A DNA stretch of 6,515 bases from CAYVQE01 sp964633205 (GCA_964633205.1 CAZWFN010000236.1:1-6515), one strand, 5' to 3'. Counted from the stretch's first letter, positions 1 through 5,763 are shown. The notes: generated by a model from the letters alone, not told the origin. Program-made: numbers and translations.

Positions 1-33
1 TTCGTGGTGCAGCTGCAGGAGGTGGCGGCATGA
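1..33 (+). CDS. C-terminal end of upstream gene, probably a sensor histidine kinase (partial)
   Basis: Frame 1 is open from the window edge and ends with the TGA at 31-33, giving the tail FVVQLQEVAA. This stop overlaps the ATG of the response regulator (ATGA at 30-33), the usual translational coupling of a two-component pair. A tail of hydrophobic/Val-Gln-Leu character matches the last beta strand of many HATPase_c domains, so a histidine kinase is the likely identity. Only ten residues are visible, so the call rests mainly on context. Confidence 0.5.
   Translation, partial: FVVQLQEVAA
17..22 (+). promoter_or_regulatory. Shine-Dalgarno site of the response regulator
   Basis: AGGAGG lies 7 nt before the ATG at 30, inside the end of the upstream gene. 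It supports this start and translation coupled to the preceding gene. Confidence 0.75.
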
Positions 34-719
34 AGCCGCGGATCTTGTTGGTCGAGGACGAGGAGCTGGTCGGCACCATGATCCGGATGAACCTGGAGGG
101 GGCCGGCTACGAGGTGATCTGGGAGCGCGACGGGCAGGCGGCGGCCGAGCGCAGCGGGGCCGAGGATTTCGACCTGATCCTGCTCGACATCGCCCTGCCG
201 GGACCCGACGGCATGCAGCTGCTGGGCCGGCTGCGCAAGCGCGGGGTGGGCACGCCGATCATGATGGTCACCGCGCGCACCGCCGTGGGCGCCAAGGTCG
301 AGGCGCTGGAGCGCGGCGCCGACGACTACCTGCCCAAGCCCTTCGACGTGGCCGAGCTGATCGCGCGGGTGCAGGCGCTGCTGCGCCGCTCGCAGGCCGA
401 GCGCGAGATCCCCTCGGATCGGGTGGTGCGCATCGGCGGCTACCGGATCAACCTCGAGACCCGCCAGGCCGAGACCGCCCAGGGCGAGCTGGCGCTCAGC
501 GAGAAGGAGGCCGCCCTGATCGCGCTGCTGCTGCGCTCGCGGGGCCGGGTGCTGAGCCGTTCCGACATCCTGGAGGAGGTCTGGGGCATGGACGTCTCGC
601 CCTCGGAGCGCACCGTGGACAACTTCATCGTCCGGCTGCGCAAGCTGTTCGAGCCGGACGCCGAGCACCCGCGGCACTTCATCACGGTGCGCGGCGAAGG
701 CTACCGTTTCGCCCCCTGA
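30..719 (+). CDS. OmpR/PhoB-family two-component response regulator
   Basis: This is a 229-residue DNA-binding response regulator, the usual length for the family. The receiver domain spans about residues 3-116: acidic cluster E9-D10-E11, phosphoacceptor D53 in the LLDIALPGPDG context, switch residue T81 followed by A82, and K103 in the LPKPF motif. All catalytic positions are intact. A winged-helix (Trans_reg_C) domain covers about residues 131-229, with the recognition-helix region SERTVDNFIVRLRK and the wing ending VRGEGYRF. It should be phosphorylated by a histidine kinase, most likely the product ending at position 33, and then bind direct-repeat DNA sites to control transcription. The start is fixed by the AGGAGG site and by the ATGA overlap. 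The regulon cannot be read from sequence. hemB follows 71 bp downstream, but a strong hairpin lies between them, so control of hemB is not implied. Confidence 0.95.
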   Translation: MKPRILLVEDEELVGTMIRMNLEGAGYEVIWERDGQAAAERSGAEDFDLILLDIALPGPDGMQLLGRLRKRGVGTPIMMVTARTAVGAKVEALERGADDYLPKPFDVAELIARVQALLRRSQAEREIPSDRVVRIGGYRINLETRQAETAQGELALSEKEAALIALLLRSRGRVLSRSDILEEVWGMDVSPSERTVDNFIVRLRKLFEPDAEHPRHFITVRGEGYRFAP

Positions 720-720
720 G

Positions 721-761
721 CGCCGGTCGCGGGCGCCGCTGGCGGGCGCCCGCGACCGGCG
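721..761 (+). terminator. Perfect 17-bp hairpin between the response regulator and hemB
   Basis: Arms 721-737 and 745-761 are exact reverse complements (17 bp, almost all GC) around a 7-nt loop at 738-744. It begins two bases after the regulator stop. No T-run follows on either strand (GAACCATCG on plus), so it is not a canonical intrinsic terminator. It may work as a Rho-assisted terminator, an mRNA 3'-end stabiliser or an attenuator for hemB. The structure is seen directly; its function is inferred. Confidence 0.6.
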
Positions 762-778
762 AACCATCGATCGAGCCG

Positions 779-785
779 AAGGAGG
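779..785 (+). promoter_or_regulatory. Shine-Dalgarno site of hemB
   Basis: AAGGAGG lies 5 nt upstream of the ATG at 791 and is a near-perfect anti-16S match. It fixes the hemB start. Confidence 0.85.
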
Positions 786-790
786 CCGCC

Positions 791-1765
791 ATGTTTCCGA
801 TTCATCGACCGCGCCGGCTGCGCCGCAGCCCGATGATGCGCGACCTGGTGCGCGAGACCCGCGTCGGCGCCGAGGACGTGATCTACCCCCTGTTCGTCCA
901 GGAGGTCGCGCCGCAGCCCGAGCCCATCGAGGCCATGCCCGGCCAGCAGCGCCACACCATCGACTCGCTCAAGCGCGAGGTGGAGGCCGCCGCAGCCGAC
1001 GGCGTCCAGGCGGTGCTGCTGTTCGGCATCCCGGCCGACAAGGACCCCGAGGGCAGCGGGGCCTATGCCGAGCAGGGCATCGTGCAGCGGGCCATGCGGG
1101 CGCTGAAGGACGAGGGCTTTCCGGTGCTGGTCATCGGCGACGTCTGCCTGTGCGAGTACACCTCGCACGGCCACTGCGGCCGCATCGGCGACGGCGACGT
1201 GGTCAACGACCCCAGCCTGGAGCTGCTGGCGCGCACCGCGGTTTCGCAGGCCCGGGCCGGGGCCGACGTGGTGGCACCGTCGGACATGATGGACGGCCGG
1301 GTGGGGGCCATCCGCCGGGCGCTGGACCAGGCCGGCTTCGACCAGGTGGCCATCCTGTCCTACGCCGCCAAGTACGCCAGCGCCTTCTACGGCCCCTTCC
1401 GCGAGGCGGCCGGCTCGGCGCCGCAGTTCGGCGACCGCCGCTCCTACCAGATGGATCCGGCCAACGTGCGCGAGGCCCTGCGCGAGGTGGATCTCGACCT
1501 GCAGGAGGGCGCCGACATGGTGATGGTCAAGCCGGCGTTGGCCTACCTGGACGTGATCCGGGCGGTGCGCCGCATGACCGAGGTGCCGCTGGCGGCCTAC
1601 AACGTCTCCGGCGAGTACGCCATGGTCGAGTTCGCCGCCCGGGCCGGGGTGCTGGACCGCGAGCGCATCGTGGCCGAGGTGCTGTTGAGCATCAAGCGCG
1701 CCGGCGCCGACCTGATCCTGACCTACCACGCCCGCGAGGCCGCCCGCTGGGCGCGCCACGGCTGA
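791..1765 (+). CDS. hemB: Porphobilinogen synthase (delta-aminolevulinic acid dehydratase), zinc type
   Basis: HemB condenses two molecules of 5-aminolevulinate to porphobilinogen in the cytoplasm, the first common step of tetrapyrrole (haem, sirohaem, cobalamin) synthesis. The 324-residue length is normal for the family. The N-terminal arm carries RRLRRSPMMRDLVRET. The metal-site segment DVCLCEYTSHGHCG (residues 117-130) keeps all three cysteines, C119, C121 and C129. This marks the zinc-dependent class, not the Mg-only class that has Asp/Ala at these places. The two active-site lysines are present: K194 in SYAAKYASAFYGPFR and the Schiff-base K247 in MVKPALAYLDVI. The C-terminus AYNVSGEY (269-276) is also typical. 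The gene sits behind a two-component regulator and meets the next gene tail-to-tail with only 7 bp between stops. No terminator is visible in that gap. Identity is secure. Confidence 0.98.
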   Translation: MFPIHRPRRLRRSPMMRDLVRETRVGAEDVIYPLFVQEVAPQPEPIEAMPGQQRHTIDSLKREVEAAAADGVQAVLLFGIPADKDPEGSGAYAEQGIVQRAMRALKDEGFPVLVIGDVCLCEYTSHGHCGRIGDGDVVNDPSLELLARTAVSQARAGADVVAPSDMMDGRVGAIRRALDQAGFDQVAILSYAAKYASAFYGPFREAAGSAPQFGDRRSYQMDPANVREALREVDLDLQEGADMVMVKPALAYLDVIRAVRRMTEVPLAAYNVSGEYAMVEFAARAGVLDRERIVAEVLLSIKRAGADLILTYHAREAARWARHG

Positions 1766-1772
1766 GGCGCGC

Positions 1773-3644
1773 TCAGGGCGAGGCCTTACGCAGCAGGCGG
1801 CGGGCGGCGGCCTGATCGGGATCGAGCTCCAGACAGCGGCGCAGGTGGCGGGCGGCTGCGGCGCGCCGGCCGCGTTCGAGCAGCAGGCGCCCGAGCTGGA
1901 AGTGGGCGGCCGCATCCGGCGCCAGCGCGTGGGCCAGCGCCTGCTCGAAGGCCGCGATGGCCGCGTCCGCGTCGCCGGCGCGGCCGCGGGCCAGCAGCGC
2001 CAGGCCCAGGTTGTAGGCGCAGTCGGCCCGGCGCCGATTGGCCGCGCTTGTCAAGGACCGTTGCAGCGCCGCCACGGCGCCGTCCAGGTCACCGCGCCGG
2101 CGGCGGACCGCGGCCAGGTTGCTCCAGGCCGCGGCGTAGTCCGGCCGCCGCTCCACCGCCCGCCGCAGCATCCGCGCGGCTTCGTCCAGCTCGCCCTCCG
2201 CCAGCTTCAGCATGGCCAGGTTGTTCAGCGCCGGGGTGTAGTCGGGCTCGAGCGCCAGCGCCCGCTGGTAGGCGGCCCGGGCGGCGGCCGGCCGGCCGCG
2301 GCGCTCCAGCACCAGGCCCAGGTTCTGGTGGGCGACGTGGTTATCGGGGCACTTGGCGATCACGTCGCGCCACAGCCGCAGCGGGTCGTGGTAGAGCGCG
2401 TTGGTGCGCGTGGTCTGCAGCATCAGCAGCGCCACCAGCCCGGCCACCAGCACCGCGGCCGCCCCGCGCAGCAGCCGCGGCCGGCCGCTGCGCCGCGCCA
2501 GCCGGCGCAGGCCCAGCGCAGCCAGCACCCCGGCCGCGGCCAGCAGCCCGGCCGCCGGCAGGTAGACCCGGTGCTCGGCGGCCACCTCGGTGCTGATCGG
2601 CAGCACGCTCGAGGTCGGCGCCAGGATGGCGAAGAACCAGGCGCCGACGAAGCCCCAGGGCGAGCGGCGCAGCAGGGCATACAGGCTCAGCCCGCCGGCG
2701 GCCAGCACCGCCAGCGCCTGGGGCCAGACGTCGCCCAGGCCGCCGGCCAGCGGCCACTGCTCGTCGAAGCACAGCGGGTGGGGCCAGAAGACCAGCCGCG
2801 CGTAGTGGACCTGCACCTCGAGCTGGGTCAGCAGGTAGTCGAGCGGGCCGATGCCGTCGACGCCGGCGCCCACCGACAGGCTGCGCGGCCGGGCCAGCGC
2901 CAGCGCCAGCAGGATGGGCCAGCAGCAGACGGCCAGCGCCAGCCACAGCCGCCAGCGGCGGGCGGCCACCCGGCGGGCCGGCTGGGGCATGAACACCAGG
3001 TCGTGGGCGGCCACCAGCAGCGGCGCGGCCACCAGCATCTCCTTGCTCAGCGCCCCCAGCGCGCAGCTGAGCACCGCCAGCAGCGGCCAGCGCAGGCCGC
3101 TGCTGTGGCGGGCGCGGATGGCGCAGTAGAGCGTCAGCAGGAAGAACAGCCCCATCAGGGCTTCCGAGCGCTGGGCCGAGTAGGCGACCGCGTGGGCGTG
3201 CAGCGGGTGGACCGTCCACAGCAGGCAGATGGCCAGGGCGATATCGTGGCTGCGCGGGCCCAGCTGCGCCCGCAGCCGGGGCGCGGCCAGGCTGCGGCGC
3301 AGCACGCCCAGCAGCGCCAGGCCGGCCAGGGCGTGGACCAGCACGCTGATCAGGTGCTGGCCCCAGGGCGCCTCGCCGCTGAGGGCGAAGCCCAGCGCCA
3401 GGCTGAAGTTGAACAGCGGCCGGCCGGTGGGGGTGGTGTTGGGCGGCGCCCAGGCCGCCTCCCAGGGCGGCCACAGCGAGCGCAGCGAGGGGTTGTGCAC
3501 GATGGCGTTGAAGTCGTCGTAGACGAAGGCGCCGGCGAAGGAGTTGGCGTAGGCCAGCCCGGCGGCGATCAGCACCAGCGCCGCGGCCAGGCCCAGCGGC
3601 CAGGGGCGGGGGTCGGCAAGCGGCGGCGCGCTGCTGTACGGCAT
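1773..3644 (-). CDS. Polytopic membrane protein with C-terminal TPRs, TMTC/GT-C-like
   Basis: This 623-residue protein has an N-terminal membrane part (about residues 15-411, roughly ten hydrophobic helices) and a soluble C-terminal part with about five TPRs (approximately 436-469, 470-503, 504-537, 540-577 and 578-611). The first extramembrane loop carries the acidic pair D43-D44 in VYDDFNAIVHNP, followed by GRPLFNF (74-80). Later come TVHPLHAHAVAYSAQRSE (144-161), KE at 201-202, and EHRVYLPAAGL (357-367). This layout matches the TMTC / DUF1736 group, GT-C-fold proteins in which a lipid-linked sugar is transferred to exported proteins and the TPRs may bind the acceptor. In this family the HP-x-H segment is commonly followed by T-E; here it is A-H, so catalysis is uncertain. 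The ATG at 3644 gives a sensible first helix, but no good Shine-Dalgarno precedes it. The TPR units are rich in Ala, Arg and Leu. Architecture is certain, enzymatic activity is not. Confidence 0.85.
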   Translation of the reverse strand: MPYSSAPPLADPRPWPLGLAAALVLIAAGLAYANSFAGAFVYDDFNAIVHNPSLRSLWPPWEAAWAPPNTTPTGRPLFNFSLALGFALSGEAPWGQHLISVLVHALAGLALLGVLRRSLAAPRLRAQLGPRSHDIALAICLLWTVHPLHAHAVAYSAQRSEALMGLFFLLTLYCAIRARHSSGLRWPLLAVLSCALGALSKEMLVAAPLLVAAHDLVFMPQPARRVAARRWRLWLALAVCCWPILLALALARPRSLSVGAGVDGIGPLDYLLTQLEVQVHYARLVFWPHPLCFDEQWPLAGGLGDVWPQALAVLAAGGLSLYALLRRSPWGFVGAWFFAILAPTSSVLPISTEVAAEHRVYLPAAGLLAAAGVLAALGLRRLARRSGRPRLLRGAAAVLVAGLVALLMLQTTRTNALYHDPLRLWRDVIAKCPDNHVAHQNLGLVLERRGRPAAARAAYQRALALEPDYTPALNNLAMLKLAEGELDEAARMLRRAVERRPDYAAAWSNLAAVRRRRGDLDGAVAALQRSLTSAANRRRADCAYNLGLALLARGRAGDADAAIAAFEQALAHALAPDAAAHFQLGRLLLERGRRAAAARHLRRCLELDPDQAAARRLLRKASP

Positions 3645-3674
3645 GGCGCCATCTTAGTGCAGCCGCCGCCGGGG

Positions 3675-3713
3675 CGCAAAAGGACCGCGGCCGGCCCGCG
3701 GCGCCGGCTGCGG
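3675..3713 (-). terminator. Intrinsic-terminator-like hairpin after the small Lys/Cys-rich gene
   Basis: On the minus strand, arms 3713-3703 and 3695-3685 form an 11-bp GC stem with one A.C mismatch and a 7-nt loop. They are followed by TCCTTTTGCG (3684-3675), a short U-tract in RNA. It starts 17 nt after the TAA of the upstream minus-strand gene. Position and order fit a terminator that separates that gene from the membrane/TPR gene. The U-run is short, so efficiency is unclear. Confidence 0.5.
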
Positions 3714-3730
3714 CCCGGTCGTTGCGGTGC

Positions 3731-4069
3731 TTACTTTGACTTGGCCTTGGTCTTGGACTTGGTCTTGGCCTTGGCGTGGGGGCAGTCGGCGTGCGAGCCC
3801 TTGTGCGGGCAGTCGGCGGCCTTTTTGTCGGTGCAATCCGCGGCCTTGCCGCCGCAGTCGCAGCCCGCCTTGGCGGTCTTGCAGTCCTTGCAGTCGCAGT
3901 CGGCCGAATGGGCCTTGTCGGTCTTTTCGGCCTTTTCGGCCTTGGCGGCCTTGGCGGCCTTGGCGGCCTTGTGGTGGCCGCAGTCGCGGTCCGGGCCGGC
4001 CAGGGCGGCCGGGGCGCCGGCGAGCAGCAGAGCGGCGCTGCAGGACAGGATCAGCAACAGCTTGTTCAT
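3731..4069 (-). CDS. Small exported Lys/Cys/His-rich protein, function unknown
   Basis: I do not recognise a family. The 112-residue product starts with a classic Sec signal peptide: MNK, a hydrophobic core LLLILSCSAALLLAGAPA, and a likely signal peptidase I site ALA|G after residue 24. C10 (ILSC) is too near the start to be a convincing lipobox. The mature part of about 88 residues has nine cysteines (30, 58, 60, 63, 70, 72, 79, 87, 96), several as C-x-C or D-C pairs, plus His residues in GHHK and in CPHKGSHADCPHAK (87-100). Residues 34-46 are a KAA/KAE triplet repeat, and the tail (100-112) alternates Lys with Ala/Thr/Ser. A metal-binding or metallothionein-like periplasmic role is possible, but this is inference from composition. 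A strong GAGGAGGT site lies 5 nt before the ATG and the terminator-like hairpin follows, both supporting a real gene. Length variation from the DNA repeat is likely between strains. Confidence 0.8.
   Translation of the reverse strand: MNKLLLILSCSAALLLAGAPAALAGPDRDCGHHKAAKAAKAAKAEKAEKTDKAHSADCDCKDCKTAKAGCDCGGKAADCTDKKAADCPHKGSHADCPHAKAKTKSKTKAKSK
3923..3967. repeat. Five tandem 9-bp units inside the small Lys/Cys-rich gene
   Basis: Two copies of CTTTTCGGC (3923-3940) are followed by three identical copies of CTTGGCGGC (3941-3967). Read on the minus strand they encode AEK and AAK triplets. The unit is a multiple of three, so copy-number change would keep frame. Confidence 0.85.
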
Positions 4070-4074
4070 GGCGG

Positions 4075-4082
4075 ACCTCCTC
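4075..4082 (-). promoter_or_regulatory. Shine-Dalgarno site of the small Lys/Cys-rich gene
   Basis: On the minus strand GAGGAGGT lies 5 nt before the ATG at 4069. It chooses this start over in-frame alternatives and indicates strong translation. Confidence 0.8.
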
Positions 4083-4104
4083 GGTCTCGGTTGGGCGCAC
4101 TCTC

Positions 4105-4129
4105 GAGCCGGCTGCCCAGCAGCCGGCTC
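4105..4129. other. 10-bp inverted repeat in the leader of the small Lys/Cys-rich gene
   Basis: GAGCCGGCTG (4105-4114) and CAGCCGGCTC (4120-4129) are exact reverse complements around a 5-nt loop. The stem ends 22 nt before the Shine-Dalgarno site on the minus strand. No T-run follows on either strand. It could be an mRNA leader structure or an operator; nothing in the sequence decides. Confidence 0.5.
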
Positions 4130-4152
4130 TCGAATCCATCGATCGCCTTCTC

Positions 4153-4171
4153 CCGCATGCTGCGCATGCGG
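4153..4171. other. 7-bp inverted repeat CCGCATG/CATGCGG
   Basis: Arms 4153-4159 and 4165-4171 flank a 5-nt loop, just downstream of a possible minus-strand promoter. It may be part of a structured leader together with the 4105-4129 hairpin. It is short, so chance is possible. Confidence 0.3.
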
Positions 4172-4188
4172 AAAGCGCAGCCTAACAG

Positions 4189-4218
4189 GTTATTGGGCAA
4201 AGCGGCAAGGGGTGTCAT
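4189..4218 (-). promoter_or_regulatory. Possible sigma-70-like promoter for the small Lys/Cys-rich gene
   Basis: On the minus strand ATGACA (4218-4213) and AATAAC (4194-4189) are separated by 18 nt. They match TTGACA/TATAAT at 5 and 4 of 6 positions, but the last base of the -10 box is wrong. Transcription would start near 4182 and give a leader of about 110 nt with two hairpins. The match is weak; local AT enrichment in a GC-rich genome is the main reason for the call. Confidence 0.25.
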
Positions 4219-4246
4219 TCGGCCAGAATCTCCCAGCACTATCTGG

Positions 4247-4282
4247 CTGATTTCCCAGATCGCGGCCGAGGTGGGAAATCAG
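4247..4282 (-). terminator. 11-bp inverted repeat just after the distal stop of the Cys-repeat gene
   Basis: CTGATTTCCCA (4247-4257) and TGGGAAATCAG (4272-4282) are exact reverse complements around a 14-nt loop. On the minus strand the stem starts 2 nt after the TGA at 4287-4285. No T-run follows, so intrinsic termination is unproven. Its position at the distal rather than the proximal stop suggests that the lipoprotein gene once ended, or still ends, at 4285. Confidence 0.45.
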
Positions 4283-4284
4283 GG

Positions 4285-4368
4285 TCATTCGGGCTCGCAG
4301 CGGCCGCCGCCGTCCGCGTACTGCATACATACCGTGCCCTCCGGGCAGGTGTGCCAGGTGGCCGGTCA
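4285..4368 (-). other. In-frame TGA and 26-codon continuation of the Cys-repeat lipoprotein (candidate selenocysteine codon or nonsense mutation)
   Basis: The TGA at 4368-4366 is followed in the same frame by 26 sense codons, from Pro-Ala-Thr-Trp-His-Thr through CPEGTVC to Cys-Glu-Pro-Glu, then a second TGA at 4287-4285. The segment has three cysteines, the repeat-specific CP-x-G-x-x-C spacing, a Trp shortly before it, and G or C at most third codon positions (GTA, TGT and GAA are exceptions). It completes the seventh cysteine repeat, so it is or recently was coding. The stop sits in C373-G-G-TGA, a CxxU-like context. A hairpin TGCCC-GGA-GGGCA (4347-4335) starts 18 nt after the TGA, with its loop 23 nt away. 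This fits the general spacing I recall for bacterial SECIS elements, but the stem is only 5 bp. A nonsense mutation or base-call error remains at least as likely. Confidence 0.6.
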
Positions 4369-5493
4369 CCCGCCGCAGTCGAGCTCCAGGCAGCCGTCGG
4401 CGTCGTACTTGCAGTTGCGGTACTTGGTCTCGGTCATGCAGACCTTCTCGCCGGCGAAGTCGCACTCGTTGACCGGGTAGCACTCGGGCGGCGTGTCCGG
4501 CCGGCAGGAGGCGTCCTTGGGGTCGCAGACCAGGCCGCTGGAGCAGGCCTCGGGAGCGTCCCAGCCGAAGCAGCCGTCGCCGTCGGGCCCGATGCAGCTG
4601 AGCACGGCGTCGCCCTCGGCACAGCGGCGCTCGCCCTGGCTGCAGCCGTCGGCGCAGGCGCAGGCACCCGCGGTGCAGACCTGGCGCTCGGGGCAGGCCG
4701 CAGGCGCCGACCAGGTCGAGCAGCCGTCGCCGTCCGGGCCCAGGCAGGTGACCACCCCGTGTTCGGTGCAGCGGGTCTGGCCGGCCGTGCAATCGGCCGC
4801 GCAGATGCAGCTGCCGGCCTGGCAGATCCGACCGTCGGGGCAGGCTTGCTCCGGGCCGAAGCGGGCGCAGGGATCGCCGTCCTGCGGCGCCAGGCAGGTG
4901 ATCACGCCGCCTTCGGGGCCGCAGCGCTGCGCGCCGGGCTCGCAGGGCGCGGCGCAGGTGCAGGCGCCCTGGTCGCAGGTCTCGCCCTGCGGGCAGGCGA
5001 CCTCCTCGGCCCAGGCGTGGCAGCCGTCTTCATCGCTGGCGCTGCAGCGGATGACGCCCCCTGCGGGGCCGCAGACCGCCTCGCCCGGCTGGCAGGCCTG
5101 CTGGCAGACGCAAGCCCCGGCCGTGCAGATCCGGCCGTCCGGACAGGCCCGGGCCTCGGACCAGCTCAGGCAGCCGTGGTCGTCGCGGGCCGCGCAGACC
5201 TGCAGCGCGCCGGCCGCGGTGCACAAGGCCTCGCCGGACTGGCAGACCGGCTGGCAGCGGCAGATGCCCGCCTGGCAGCGCTGCAGCGGGCCGCAGGCCA
5301 GCCCGGCCCGCCAAGAGCGACAGCCCCGCTCGTCCGGCTCGGAGCAGACCAGCGGCGTCCCATCGGCCGCGCAGCTGCGCTCATCGGGCAAACAGGTATC
5401 GCGGCACGCCGGCCGTCCCCCGCCGCAGCCGCCGAGCCCCCCGATCGCAATCGCCAGAATCAAAAGAGAAAATCGTTTTGTGAGCTTCCTCAT
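4366..5493 (-). CDS. Lipoprotein of tandem ~50-residue cysteine-rich repeats (probably truncated by, or read through, TGA)
   Basis: The 375-residue product has a lipoprotein signal: MRKLTKR, hydrophobic core, then lipobox L-G-G-C with lipidated C23. The rest is a series of repeats with 55 cysteines in total. Each unit follows C-x6-C-x8-C-x7-C-x2-W-x5-CP-x-G-x2-C-x4-C-x-C. Equivalent first cysteines fall at 34, 84, 134, 184, 235 and 284, a nearly exact 50-residue period. Repeat 4 lacks the Trp (ARF), repeat 6 is looser, and repeat 7 (from about 338) breaks at the stop after C373-G-G. The pattern implies a rod of disulfide-bonded modules on the cell surface or in the periplasm, like the Cys-repeat proteins common in myxobacteria. 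No enzymatic motif is seen and the ligand is unknown. The start keeps the charged signal n-region, but no Shine-Dalgarno precedes it on this strand (CTCCTTCTTC), so translation may be leaderless-like or weak. The true coding end may be 4285. Confidence 0.85.
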   Translation of the reverse strand: MRKLTKRFSLLILAIAIGGLGGCGGGRPACRDTCLPDERSCAADGTPLVCSEPDERGCRSWRAGLACGPLQRCQAGICRCQPVCQSGEALCTAAGALQVCAARDDHGCLSWSEARACPDGRICTAGACVCQQACQPGEAVCGPAGGVIRCSASDEDGCHAWAEEVACPQGETCDQGACTCAAPCEPGAQRCGPEGGVITCLAPQDGDPCARFGPEQACPDGRICQAGSCICAADCTAGQTRCTEHGVVTCLGPDGDGCSTWSAPAACPERQVCTAGACACADGCSQGERRCAEGDAVLSCIGPDGDGCFGWDAPEACSSGLVCDPKDASCRPDTPPECYPVNECDFAGEKVCMTETKYRNCKYDADGCLELDCGG

Positions 5494-5738
5494 GAAGAAG
5501 GAGTTTAGGCCATCTCGGCCCGGAACTCAAGCAACTCGATAGACAATATATTCTCGGGCCGCCTTTATCTTGCCACACCGGTTCGAGCTGCCAGCCATCC
5601 AGCTCTTCATGCCATACCGTTCCTCCGCAGAAACTGCTTTGATGCGTATACAGCTCTGGTGGAATGGTACTGCTCTTGGCTTTGGTTGCGGCGGTAGCAG
5701 CGCTGTGCTATCGCCACAGAACGCCGTAACGACGACCG

Positions 5739-5763
5739 GGTGGCGGTTTTTCGGCCGCCCACC
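5739..5763 (+). other. Imperfect hairpin just upstream of the membrane-protein ribosome binding site
   Basis: GGTGGCGG (5739-5746) can pair with CCGCCCACC (5755-5763) with one bulged C, around a loop that starts with TTTTT. It ends one base before GAAGGAG. It could modulate ribosome access, but the stem is small. Confidence 0.25.

Noticed and set aside
764..773. CCATCGATCG shared with 4136-4145, as a possible common operator
   Set aside because: Ten-base matches are expected several times by chance in 6.5 kb, and the flanks do not match.
1766..1772. Search for a bidirectional terminator between hemB and the convergent gene
   Set aside because: Only 7 bp separate the stops, and I see no hairpin with a T-run at this junction.
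701..1915. 404-codon open frame opposite hemB
   Set aside because: Antisense to a secure hemB; the translation is low-complexity and has no ribosome site.
3643..3652. 10-bp palindrome ATGGCGCCAT at the start of the membrane/TPR gene
   Set aside because: Short GC-rich palindrome without a second copy; chance is sufficient.
3654..4139. Alternative minus-strand frame over the small Lys/Cys gene
   Set aside because: Arg/Gln/Gly-rich product without signal peptide. The other frame has a signal peptide, strong Shine-Dalgarno site and regular repeat.
1845..4250. 801-codon open frame on the plus strand
   Set aside because: It runs antisense to the membrane/TPR gene and the small Lys/Cys gene. Its product is Gln/Arg/Gly/Ala-rich low complexity with no domain, as expected for an antisense shadow in GC-rich DNA.
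4214..4292. Direct repeat GTCATTCGG at 4214-4222 and 4284-4292
   Set aside because: Only nine bases, and one copy is explained by the end of the extended lipoprotein frame (Pro-Glu-stop).
5665..5680. Sigma-54-like promoter TGGTAC-N5-TTGGC
   Set aside because: The -24 GG is present, but the -12 element has GG where the nearly invariant GC is needed, and two other consensus bases are wrong.
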